Of a stretch of DNA of 64,000 nt, positions 36,364-43,294 are shown one piece after another; the stretch's first letter is position 1, and every line of letters starts with the position of its first letter. The notes below the pieces were generated by a model, which was given only the letters and a program-made list of their open reading frames with translations, did not search any database and was not told the origin of the DNA. Made by a program: the position numbers and the translations under genes. This DNA is from Muricauda sp. MAR_2010_75 (GTDB lineage Bacteria > Bacteroidota > Bacteroidia > Flavobacteriales > Flavobacteriaceae), in assembly GCF_000745185.1 (NCBI RefSeq), contig NZ_JQNJ01000001.1:248001-312000 (forward strand), given 5' to 3'.

Positions 36364-36447
36364 ATGAATACCTTTTTGAGTGTTTTATTCTTTTTACTTG
36401 CTGTAAATCTTTGTTTGCTTTTGGTAAGTGTGAATCGCACTAAATAA
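36364..36447 (+). CDS. Tiny membrane protein, family MxTF...SVN (copy 2)
   Basis: A 27-residue protein (MNTFLSVLFFLL, then AVNLCLLLVSVNRTK) with the same N-terminal block, N15 and SVN as copy 1 and the protein at 58552. It has its own promoter-like element and no conserved tail. Supported by this repeat of a pattern; expression not shown. Confidence 0.55.
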   Translation: MNTFLSVLFFLLAVNLCLLLVSVNRTK

Positions 36448-36533
36448 AAAGAGGCTGTCTAAAAAACATGAAGCTATGTCATTCTGAATTTACTTCAGGT
36501 TGACGAACAGCAACATTTTGGACCGCCTCTTTT
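36447..36533. repeat. Long-loop inverted repeat element
   Basis: Arms AAAAGAGGC (36447-36455) and GCCTCTTTT (36525-36533) enclose 69 nt with the phrase GTCATTCTGAATTTACTTCA, which resembles a dispersed intergenic repeat known from many flavobacterial genomes. It may act as a terminator for the genes on either side. It could also be a small non-autonomous repeat. Confidence 0.45.
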
Positions 36534-36553
36534 CTTTTTAACTTTAAACGATG

Positions 36554-37486
36554 CTATTTCACATCCATCAGTTCCACATCAAAAATTAAGGTGGCATTTG
36601 GTGGAATAACCCCTCCGGCTCCAGCACTGCCATAGGCCAAGTGCGATGGAATCACCAATCGGGCCTTGTCCCCTACTTGTAGCATTCCAATCCCTTCATC
36701 CCATCCAGGAATCACTTGCCCCACACCAATGGTAAAGTCAATGGGCTGGTTTCTTTTATAGGAAGAGTCGAAAACCTGTCCGTTGGACAAGCTTCCCTCG
36801 TAATGCACCGAAACCGTTTTTCCTTTTTCGGCCTTGGCACCGCTTCCTTTTTGAATGATTTTGTAGCGAAGCCCACTAGTGGTCTTTTCAAAACCCGCAG
36901 CAAGTTCCTCCATTTCAGCCTCTGCCTGGGCCTGGGCCTCAGCGATTCGTCTTTCACGGGCACCCTCAAAGGTTCGGAAAGCTTCAATGGCATTCCAATT
37001 TTCTGCTTCATCGCCAACGCGTACAATTTCCAAACTTTCAATGGCATCACCCTGGGCAATGGCATCCACCACTTCCTGCCCGTGTTCCACGTGCCCAAAA
37101 ACCGTATGCTTATTGTCCAACCAAGGCGTGGCCACATGGGTTATAAAAAATTGACTTCCATTGGTGCCAGGTCCTGCATTGGCCATGGAAAGTACTCCAG
37201 GACCCGCGTGGGTAAGGTCTGGATGAAATTCATCATCAAACTTATAGCCGGGGTCTCCGGTTCCGGTTCCTTGGGGGCATCCTCCCTGAATCATAAAATC
37301 GGCAATGACCCTATGAAATTTAAGCCCATCATAATAGGGCTTGCCCTGTGGTTTTACGGAGTTTTCCATATTGCCTTCGGCCAGGGCCACAAAGTTCCCG
37401 ACCGTTCCCGGTGTTTTATCGTGGGTAAGTTTTACCAATATCTCACCTTTGGTGGTATTGAATTTAGCGTAGATTCCGTCTTGCAT
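36554..37486 (-). CDS. Dual-family immunophilin: cyclophilin-FKBP fusion
   Basis: A 310-residue peptidyl-prolyl isomerase with two unrelated catalytic domains. Residues ~5-150 form a cyclophilin ([39 protein letters not shown]). A helical linker of repeated Ala/Glu ([18 protein letters not shown]) connects to an FKBP domain at ~195-310 ([64 protein letters not shown]). Such cyclophilin-FKBP fusions have been reported from Flavobacterium and protists. No signal peptide is seen, so cytosolic. Start 37486 ([14 protein letters not shown]) is preferred. Confidence 0.93.
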   Translation of the reverse strand: MQDGIYAKFNTTKGEILVKLTHDKTPGTVGNFVALAEGNMENSVKPQGKPYYDGLKFHRVIADFMIQGGCPQGTGTGDPGYKFDDEFHPDLTHAGPGVLSMANAGPGTNGSQFFITHVATPWLDNKHTVFGHVEHGQEVVDAIAQGDAIESLEIVRVGDEAENWNAIEAFRTFEGARERRIAEAQAQAEAEMEELAAGFEKTTSGLRYKIIQKGSGAKAEKGKTVSVHYEGSLSNGQVFDSSYKRNQPIDFTIGVGQVIPGWDEGIGMLQVGDKARLVIPSHLAYGSAGAGGVIPPNATLIFDVELMDVK

Positions 37487-37592
37487 CTTTTTTGGATTAA
37501 TTGGATGGATCAATTATTCAACATCCCATTTTTAAGGCTGCAAAGATAGGGGTTTATGGGCAAGGGTAAAAACTGAAGAGGGAAGCTCATCC

Positions 37593-38426
37593 CTATAAAT
37601 CATCAAGAGGACTCCTTACCTTTCCGATCACATTGGAAGAGACCTTGGTGTAGAGCAGGGTGGTACTTATATTGTTATGCCCCAATAGCTTTTGAATAAC
37701 CCGAATATCCGTTCCGTTCTCCAACAGATGCGTAGCAAAACTATGTCTTAAGGTATGAAGGGTTGCCTGTTTTTTAATGCCGGCCTTGCATTTTGCGGTA
37801 ACAAATACCTTGTTTAAACTTGCACTGGAATAGGGTTTACCGTCTCGCCCTTCGAACAAATATTCCTTAGGATGGTATTTTCTAAAATAGTCCCTGAGCA
37901 ATTGTACCAATTTTGGAGACAACATAACCACACGATCTTTCTTTCCTTTGGACGCCTTTATGGAGACGAGCATTCTTTCACTGTCCATATCCGCTATTTT
38001 TAGCCTTATGAGTTCGCCAGACCGCAGTCCCAGTCCATAAATGGTGGTGAGCATGGCTCGGTGTTTTAGGTTGGATATGCTTTGCAGTAATGCCCTAACT
38101 TCGGGTTTTGACAGTATATTGGGTAGGGCATGTGGTTTTTGGGTGGGGTAAATGGATTGAAAATCCATCTCTTTTCTAAAGACTTCCTTGTAGAACAATC
38201 GTAAGGCGGAAATAAATTGTTTTTGTGAGGTATACCCATAGTTGCGATTGTTTATATGGGAGATCATTGTGGTAATCATTTCTTTGTTGGATGCACTTTC
38301 CAATCTTTGGCCGCTTAAATGGCTGGATTTGAAAAATGCCCTTAGTAGGCCTATATACTTGGCTATGGTATTGGAACTATATCTTTTAAGTTCCATTATG
38401 GCCTTGAATTGGTTCAGCGGTTCCAT
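37593..38426 (-). CDS. Tyrosine recombinase of the cassette array
   Basis: A 277-residue tyrosine recombinase. N-terminal SAM-like core-binding domain (~1-95) and a catalytic domain with the full set R135 (GLGLRSGE), K160, H224-R227 (HTLRH), H250 (LLGHNN) and nucleophile Y259 (LLYTKV). It ends VRSPLDDL, like integron integrases. The distance from K160 to H224 is 64 residues, as in Xer-type enzymes, so the extra segment found in IntI is absent. It is divergent from four gene cassettes whose ends carry attC-like hairpins, so it most likely moves them. No transfer or phage genes are nearby. Confidence 0.88.
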   Translation of the reverse strand: MEPLNQFKAIMELKRYSSNTIAKYIGLLRAFFKSSHLSGQRLESASNKEMITTMISHINNRNYGYTSQKQFISALRLFYKEVFRKEMDFQSIYPTQKPHALPNILSKPEVRALLQSISNLKHRAMLTTIYGLGLRSGELIRLKIADMDSERMLVSIKASKGKKDRVVMLSPKLVQLLRDYFRKYHPKEYLFEGRDGKPYSSASLNKVFVTAKCKAGIKKQATLHTLRHSFATHLLENGTDIRVIQKLLGHNNISTTLLYTKVSSNVIGKVRSPLDDL

Positions 38427-38496
38427 AACAAAATAATTAAGTAGAAAATAACTGGATAAATTTGGGGTATGTTAATTTACAATAAAAAGTGGGCAA

Positions 38497-38563
38497 TAAC
38501 TTTGTTATTTTATTATTATAAATACTAAAAACCACTATTTTAGATAAACAACCGTTACCTGCA
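38497..38563 (+). promoter_or_regulatory. Candidate cassette promoter and attI-like primary site
   Basis: A -7 box TAACTTTG (38497-38504) lies between the recombinase and the first cassette and would drive the cassettes. The primary site ends CC-GTTACCTGCA; the GTTACCTGCA (38554-38563) is the reverse complement of the first ten bases of the first cassette's hairpin (38988-38997). The CC-GTT context is the same as at all four array hairpins. Extent of the attI is unknown. Confidence 0.55.
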
Positions 38564-38564
38564 A

Positions 38565-38996
38565 ATGCAAAAAACGACACTCATATTACTAATTCTGACT
38601 TTTAATCTGACTTTTTCACAAAGTGCGGAATCGGAATTTGAATTTCGCAAACTGACTGGAAATTTAGTAGAAGAAAACGGACAACCATTTCCTGGACAAA
38701 TCGTAATGATTAAAGGAACTGAAATAGGAACAACAACAGATTTTGACGGGAATTTTTGTTTGACAATTCCACAAGACAAAACCGTTTTTATCGAATTACC
38801 ATTCTGTTTTGACCAAATATTTCGTGAAATAAAACCGACTGACAACACAATTGAACTGAAAATCGGAAAGGGTAAGCGGAAATCAAAAAAAGCGACTCGA
38901 AGTTGGATAAAAGTGAAAACGGAATTGAATACTGAACTGAATAAAATATATAACAGTACGGAATATAAAACTGCGGAGAAAAACATCTGCAGGTAA
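38565..38996 (+). CDS. Cassette 1: exported carboxypeptidase-regulatory-like protein
   Basis: A 143-residue protein with a signal peptide (MQKTTLILLILTFNLTFSQ) and a beta-sandwich of the CarboxypepD_reg type (LTGNLVEENGQPFPGQIVMIKGTEIGTTTDFDGNFCLTIP). The tail is basic. Only 1 bp separates its start from the cassette boundary core, and its TAA lies inside the first hairpin (attC-1), so the gene fills the cassette. AT-rich composition unlike the flanks. Likely membrane- or envelope-associated; function unknown. Confidence 0.75.
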   Translation: MQKTTLILLILTFNLTFSQSAESEFEFRKLTGNLVEENGQPFPGQIVMIKGTEIGTTTDFDGNFCLTIPQDKTVFIELPFCFDQIFREIKPTDNTIELKIGKGKRKSKKATRSWIKVKTELNTELNKIYNSTEYKTAEKNICR

Positions 38997-39129
38997 CATT
39001 GGCTATAATTCATTGTGGTCGGATTTCCCAAACGGGAAATCCTTACCTTTAAGCCAAGGCCGGATTTCGGGCGGAATGTTCACTGCGTGAAATTCCACAA
39101 CGAAACCATAGCCGAGACCGTTGTGCAAC
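38988..39129 (+). repeat. attC-like recombination site 1
   Basis: A 142-bp imperfect hairpin. Left arm TGCAGGTAAC (38988-38997) is the reverse complement of the start of cassette 1. Then 3 nt, GGCTAT (39001-39006); at the right ATAGCC (39108-39113), 6 nt GAGACC, and GTTGTGCAAC (39120-39129), the start of cassette 2. Inner stems include TTGTGG/CCACAA and GGATTTCCC-AAAC-GGGAAATCC. The plan (R box, spacer, L box, variable stem) is that of integron attC sites. Confidence 0.8.
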
Positions 39130-39134
39130 ATTCG

Positions 39135-39548
39135 ATGAATAAAATCTTCATACCCATTATATTGGTTATTGTAAGCACAATAGGTTGCCAAGAACAATCA
39201 AAAAAGCAATATGAAGATTACAATGAGAAGGACTTCACAGAAGTACAAGGCATTGTAATTAGAGTTGAGCAGGAATTCGCTTATCAGTCGCGGAAAATCG
39301 ACGTGACCTACATTTATAATCTTGATAAAGAGGTTCCCGATATTGGGTATGAAGAAGATAACCCATTTATAGCATTAGAAGGGCAACCAGCTATAATTTT
39401 GGTTCATAAAGACTTACCAAATATTACCTTTTATGGTGGCTCAGGTTACCTTGATGAGCAAGAAGAAATATTGAATAACTATCTTAAGAAATGCGAAGAA
39501 ATAGGAGGCTATTACTATGGTGTAGATTATGATGCTGTTTTCAATTAA
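39135..39548 (+). CDS. Cassette 2: lipoprotein of unknown function
   Basis: A 137-residue lipoprotein: signal with lipobox STIGC (Cys about 18) and a mature part of mixed character (VQGIVIRVEQEFAYQSRKIDVTYIYN, later PAIILVHKDLPN and ITFYGGSGYL). No family recognised. The ATG at 39135 lies 5 bp after the cassette boundary; a longer frame runs back through attC-1 but has no biological support. Stop codon 3 bp before attC-2. AT-rich like the other cassettes. Confidence 0.7.
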   Translation: MNKIFIPIILVIVSTIGCQEQSKKQYEDYNEKDFTEVQGIVIRVEQEFAYQSRKIDVTYIYNLDKEVPDIGYEEDNPFIALEGQPAIILVHKDLPNITFYGGSGYLDEQEEILNNYLKKCEEIGGYYYGVDYDAVFN

Positions 39549-39551
39549 AAC

Positions 39552-39770
39552 GTTGCACAACATCGGGTATGCCCCATTCCGGCCCCATCCCCAACTGAAA
39601 GAATTTTCCTAAATTAATCCCTAATTAACACCTGGAAACCCCTCTCTCCAGGCTTGTTTTGCTCGCCGGCCTAAGCGGTGCCTCCTTACTCATACCGCCG
39701 TCGGGTCGGCACCCCCAGAGGCGCAAAACAAGCAGTCGGAACGGAGGCATACCCAGGGCCGTTGTGCAAC
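39552..39770 (+). repeat. attC-like recombination site 2 (long, nested hairpins)
   Basis: A 219-bp site. Left GTTGCACAAC (39552-39561) matches the complement of cassette 2's start; 3 nt ATC; GGGTATGCC (39565-39573); right GGCATACCC (39746-39754); 6 nt AGGGCC; GTTGTGCAAC (39761-39770). The middle is an unusually long GC-rich stem with CTTGTTTTGC (39653-39662) / GCAAAACAAG (39723-39732) and a small CCTGGA/TCCAGG hairpin. Confidence 0.8.
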
Positions 39771-40056
39771 ATTAGGAAAATAAAACAGAAAATATGATAC
39801 CAGTTAACGACTTACTTTTATTTGGATTAGCAGCATTAATAATGGTGCTTTCACCAGGTCCCAATATGATTTATCTGATTTCAAGGTCTCTATCACAAGG
39901 AAAAAATGCTGGAATCATCTCGCTTCTTGGTGTAATGTGTGGGTTTTTATTTCACATACTTATGGTTTCATTTGGATTGACTGCGATATTTTTTGCAATT
40001 CCTTATGCCTTTGTTGTTGTTAAGTTTTTAGGAGTTGGATTGTAGCCTTACCCCTT

Positions 40057-40833
40057 TTAGGACATCGCTAAATTCATAAAATTATCATTAATGTTGTCTG
40101 TTTCGGGGAAGAATTCTTCCCCGAAACGTTTCTTGTATTCCCTGGGCGGCATATCCCCGATGGATGAATGGGGATGCCTTGTATTGTAATCCTCCATCCA
40201 TTTTTGGGTCAGTGCCCTTACTTGGTGGAGGTCGTTGAACCAATAGGCATCGAGCACATCCTCCCTGTAAAACCTGTTCAGGCGTTCCATATATCCGTTC
40301 TGCATGGGCTTGCCGGGCTGGATGAACTGCAGCTCGACACGTTTGGCCTTGCACCATTGTGATAGGGCCTTGGATATGAACTCCGGACCGTTGTCGCAGC
40401 GTATGGTCTTTGGCAGGCCTATTTCCTCCTCCAGTTGTGATAAGGTCTCCACTACCCTTATCGCCGGATAGTTCAGCCCCACGTCCATGGCCAGTGCCTC
40501 CCGGTTGCAGTCGTCCATCACATTGAACACCCTTATCTTCCTTCCATCGGACAGCACATCGGCCATAAAGTCCATGCTCCAGACCTCGTTGAGCTCCATC
40601 GGGGCCCCCAGTGGGTTCTTTGTCCTTGCAGGAAGCCTCTTCTTGTGCTTCCTCCTGAGTTTTAGGTTCATGGACCTGTAGACCCTCAACACCCGTTTCC
40701 TGTTCCAGTTGCGGCCTTCGCGACGCAAACGCTTGTAATACACCTCGAATCCCCTTGTCGGCAGCTCTTCGGCCAGCCTGGAAAGGGCATCGACGACCTC
40801 GGTGTCGTCCCTCCTGCTATGGTAGTACCACAT
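40057..40833 (-). CDS. IS3-family transposase OrfB
   Basis: A 258-residue DDE transposase (as counted from an internal ATG). D in VWSMDFMADV, D in RCDNGPEF and E in MERLNRFYR form the catalytic triad, with the rve core LNRFYREDVLDAYWF and HPHSSIGDMPPREY at the end. The true product is probably an OrfAB fusion: the OrfB frame opens upstream to the slippery A-AAA-AAG at 40935-40941. The stop lies in the left terminal repeat. Confidence 0.93.
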   Translation of the reverse strand: MWYYHSRRDDTEVVDALSRLAEELPTRGFEVYYKRLRREGRNWNRKRVLRVYRSMNLKLRRKHKKRLPARTKNPLGAPMELNEVWSMDFMADVLSDGRKIRVFNVMDDCNREALAMDVGLNYPAIRVVETLSQLEEEIGLPKTIRCDNGPEFISKALSQWCKAKRVELQFIQPGKPMQNGYMERLNRFYREDVLDAYWFNDLHQVRALTQKWMEDYNTRHPHSSIGDMPPREYKKRFGEEFFPETDNINDNFMNLAMS

Positions 40834-40928
40834 CGACCGGGCAAGGTCCAGTACCCCACAGGAACGCGATACACATACAGAATAGGCCTCCTGGAGATAT
40901 TTGGCGCGCTGCTTCTTGTCGGAAGGCC

Positions 40929-41195
40929 CTAGAACTTTTTTGACAGTACGTCCTTGAGCATACGGATGTCAAGACTGGCATCGGCGTACATCTGCTTGAG
41001 TTTGCGGTTCTCCTCCTCGAGTTCCTTCAAGCGCTTCATATGCGCAACTTCCATGCCCCCGTACTTCTTCCTCCAATAATAAAAAGTGCTGGTGTCAATC
41101 CCCATCTCACGGGATATGTCACCCACCTTGCGGCCCTGTTCGTTCTCTTTCAGTGCCTTGATGATCTGGCTCTCGGTAAACTTGCTTTTTTTCAT
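40929..41195 (-). CDS. IS3-family OrfA
   Basis: An 88-residue helix-turn-helix protein (ESQIIKALKENEQGRKVGDISREMGIDTSTFYYWRKKYGG) with a leucine-zipper-like second half (RLKELEEENRKLKQMYADASLDIRMLKDVL). The gene ends soon after the slippery heptamer AAAAAAG; a -1 shift there joins OrfB. Confidence 0.93.
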   Translation of the reverse strand: MKKSKFTESQIIKALKENEQGRKVGDISREMGIDTSTFYYWRKKYGGMEVAHMKRLKELEEENRKLKQMYADASLDIRMLKDVLSKKF

Positions 41196-41656
41196 GTGAC
41201 AGTTAAAATTTAAAGTTAGAAAATCTGAATTTTAAACTGTCCTATTTTTAGGGAAGGCTACAGGATATTTACTTTATCTAGCTTACAATTCAATTAAATC
41301 TGAAAACAAAATCTTTAATGCCAATAAAAATTTAAAATCTGACAAACCTTTCAAACTGTTCAATATTGGACTTATGACAAATGTTCTAAATCCTAAAATG
41401 GCAGTATTTTATTTGTCATTTTTTCCTCAATTCATAAAACCAGAAAATGGTTCGATTTTAAGTCAGAGTTTCCAATTAGGAATAGTTCAAATAATTATAA
41501 GTTTCACAGTAAATCTAATGATTGTTATTTCCGCAGCTAAAATGGCAACTTGGTTTTCGAAAAAGCCAGTTTGGTTAAGAATTCAAACGTGGTTTATGGC
41601 TTCAGTTTTGACTGGACTTGCTGTGAAAATGGCGTTAACAAAAGCAAAATAATGAC

Positions 41657-41787
41657 GTTGCACAACAATGGCTATAAGCAATGTTTTATCCTACTTCTGA
41701 AAATCCTCTCGGATTTTCAATTTGTTATGTACTTGCAAAGTTAACCGCTAAACCACGCAACTACTCATAGCCGAAACCGTTGGCAAC
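41657..41787 (+). repeat. attC-like recombination site 3
   Basis: A 131-bp site. Left GTTGCACAAC (41657-41666) complements the start of cassette 3 (39761-39770); 3 nt AAT; GGCTAT (41670-41675); right ATAGCC (41767-41772); 6 nt GAAACC; GTTGGCAAC (41779-41787). A terminal hairpin GAAAATCC-TCTC-GGATTTTC lies in the middle. Confidence 0.82.
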
Positions 41788-41807
41788 TAGCTAAAAAAAC
41801 ATAGAGA

Positions 41808-42515
41808 ATGAAAAAAATAGGATTTGTAGGAGGAATTAGTTGGACTTCAACGTTGGATTATTATAAATACCTCAATCAAGGAATCAATGAAAAACTAGGC
41901 GGTTTAAACTCTGCCGAATGTATAATAAATTCATTGAATTTTTCCGATATTCAAAACAAAGGATGGACTAATTCTTTTGACCTAATTTTCGGTGCTTGCA
42001 AAAACCTGGTCTCTAGTAATGTAGATGCTATAGTTTTGTGCGCTAACACAGCACATTTATTCGCTGACAAAATTCAATCAAAAATTGACATTCCTATTAT
42101 TCATATCGGAGAAGCTACTGCAATAGAAATTAAAAAAGAAAAGTTAAACAAGGTAGGACTGTTAGGTACAAAATTTACAATGGAAATGGATTTTTACCGA
42201 AATAAACTGAAAGAATATAACATTGAGACCATTATTCCATCAGAAAAAAAAGATGTAGAAGAAATACAAGATATCGTCAAAAATGAACTTGGGAAAGGAT
42301 TTGTAACTAAAGAATCCAAGAAAAAATTTATCGGATATGCAAATGGATTAATTGAGAGAGGAGCCCAAGGAATTATTTTAGGCTGTACTGAAATACCTAT
42401 GTTAATTGGACAAGAGGATTTTAAATTACCCGTATTCGATACTACTAAAATCCACGTTGAAAGTATCATCAATTTCGCATTGGACATTGAAAAGCCTGTT
42501 GCCAACAATGTATAA
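41808..42515 (+). CDS. Cassette 4: aspartate/glutamate racemase-family protein
   Basis: A 235-residue PLP-independent racemase-fold protein. The two catalytic cysteines are in LCANTAH and LGCTEIP, and the N-terminal motif is IGFVGGISWTSTLDYY. Such enzymes make D-aspartate or D-glutamate, or act on related amino acids. The last codons (KPVANNV) are read from the left arm of attC-4, so the end of the protein is made by the recombination site. The gene is AT-rich and shares the cassette orientation. Confidence 0.9.
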   Translation: MKKIGFVGGISWTSTLDYYKYLNQGINEKLGGLNSAECIINSLNFSDIQNKGWTNSFDLIFGACKNLVSSNVDAIVLCANTAHLFADKIQSKIDIPIIHIGEATAIEIKKEKLNKVGLLGTKFTMEMDFYRNKLKEYNIETIIPSEKKDVEEIQDIVKNELGKGFVTKESKKKFIGYANGLIERGAQGIILGCTEIPMLIGQEDFKLPVFDTTKIHVESIINFALDIEKPVANNV

Positions 42516-42632
42516 AAATAATAGCGGTTTAATCGCTAAAATGAAATTAAGTAAATATAAAAAAGGTAGGTGTTTAACAAATAAATAGTGCGTGTAAATC
42601 CGCAATTAATCGTACACGGACCGTTGGGAAAA
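42498..42632 (+). repeat. attC-like recombination site 4 (end of array)
   Basis: Left GTTGCCAAC (42498-42506) complements the start of cassette 4 (41779-41787). The right core is CGGACC-GTTGGGAAAA (42617-42632), with the usual 6 nt ending in CC. The L box is weaker here (TGTATA against CGTACA). After the last core no further paired hairpin is seen downstream, so the array appears to end. Confidence 0.7.
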
Positions 42633-42738
42633 ATGCCTGCGGCCCCCTCGGCCGGTACTATGAACAATTGGGCAAACAGCAAAAAAATAGAGCATTTCTT
42701 GATAACATCACCATACTTTTACGACCAATGTGCCAAAT

Positions 42739-43218
42739 ATGGCGCAGATAGTTTTTAAGCGATTGACCGAGATTGAAAAGCATGAGCTGATAGATCTCAT
42801 GAACCATCCTTTGGTAAGACGGCAAATGCCGTTATTGAGTGGAGATTTTGATGAAACAGCATGCGATAGATTCATTGCTGCCAAAGAAAAGTTTTGGGCT
42901 GAACATGGGTATGGCCCTTGGGCCTTTAGTATCGACGGGGAATTTGCAGGTTGGGGTGGCGTACAGCCCGAATATGATATCGTAGACTTGGCTTTGGTTT
43001 TACATCCAAAATTTTGGGGCATGGGCAAAGTCATCTACCATAAAATTATTCACTTTGCTTTTATTCAAATGGGATTTCCTTCCGTGACCATTTTGTTTCC
43101 ACCTACCCGAACACGGGTCCAGGGCTTAACCAAACTTGGATTTCAAGAGGATGGAACAACGTATGTTGACAATGAAAAATTTGTTCGATATACATTGCGT
43201 AATGAGCAATATATTTAG
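42739..43218 (+). CDS. GNAT-family acetyltransferase
   Basis: A 159-residue N-acetyltransferase-like protein (IDGEFAGWGGVQPEYDIVDLALVLHPKFWGMGKVIYHKIIHFAF ... GLTKLGFQEDGTTYVDN). The acetyl-CoA loop is W-G-M-G-K. Start 42739 is preferred to a GTG at 42730. It is preceded by the last array core but has no attC after it, so it is probably not a cassette. Acceptor unknown. Confidence 0.82.
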   Translation: MAQIVFKRLTEIEKHELIDLMNHPLVRRQMPLLSGDFDETACDRFIAAKEKFWAEHGYGPWAFSIDGEFAGWGGVQPEYDIVDLALVLHPKFWGMGKVIYHKIIHFAFIQMGFPSVTILFPPTRTRVQGLTKLGFQEDGTTYVDNEKFVRYTLRNEQYI

Positions 43219-43243
43219 TAGCCCTGCTTCTGCCCTTTCTCCT

Positions 43244-43251
43244 TAACTTTG
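43244..43251 (+). promoter_or_regulatory. -7 box of the PepSY gene
   Basis: TAACTTTG lies 43 bp before the ATG at 43295. Confidence 0.45.
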
Positions 43252-43294
43252 CCAATCTTTATAGGATTGTTTTATATTGATAGCTGAGATCAAC

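Larger units (their letters stand above)
40041..41262 (-). mobile_element. IS3-family insertion sequence (complete)
   Basis: The 1222-bp element has imperfect terminal inverted repeats starting TGTAGCCTT on each end and is bordered by a 4-bp direct repeat GGAT (40037-40040 and 41263-41266). OrfA and OrfB lie on the minus strand with a -1 frameshift signal. The 4-bp duplication and the OrfB style suggest the IS407 group. It lies in cassette 3. Confidence 0.95.
39794..41652 (+). pseudogene. Cassette 3: LysE-family exporter interrupted by an IS
   Basis: A LysE/RhtB-type amino-acid exporter split by an IS3-family element. Joining 39794-40040 to 41267-41652 restores one frame of 211 codons (210 residues, normal for the family), running ...VVKFLGVG-YLLYLAYNS... 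through the insertion point. The N-part has the LysE motif LSPGPNMIYLISRSLSQGKNAG. The product is presumably non-functional now. It starts 23 bp after the cassette core; attC-3 follows 4 bp after its stop. Confidence 0.9.

Noticed and set aside
36719..37549. Long plus-strand frame opposite the cyclophilin-FKBP gene
   Set aside because: No domain pattern; the opposite strand encodes two clear isomerase domains.
39015..39134. In-frame N-terminal extension of the cassette 2 gene
   Set aside because: It runs through recombination site 1 and lacks a signal peptide; the ATG at 39135 gives a clear lipoprotein signal.
38988..42632. CRISPR array
   Set aside because: The repeats are four long, divergent hairpins separated by genes, without short regular spacers and without cas genes.
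42730..43218. GNAT gene as a fifth cassette
   Set aside because: No hairpin with an arm complementary to its preceding core follows it.
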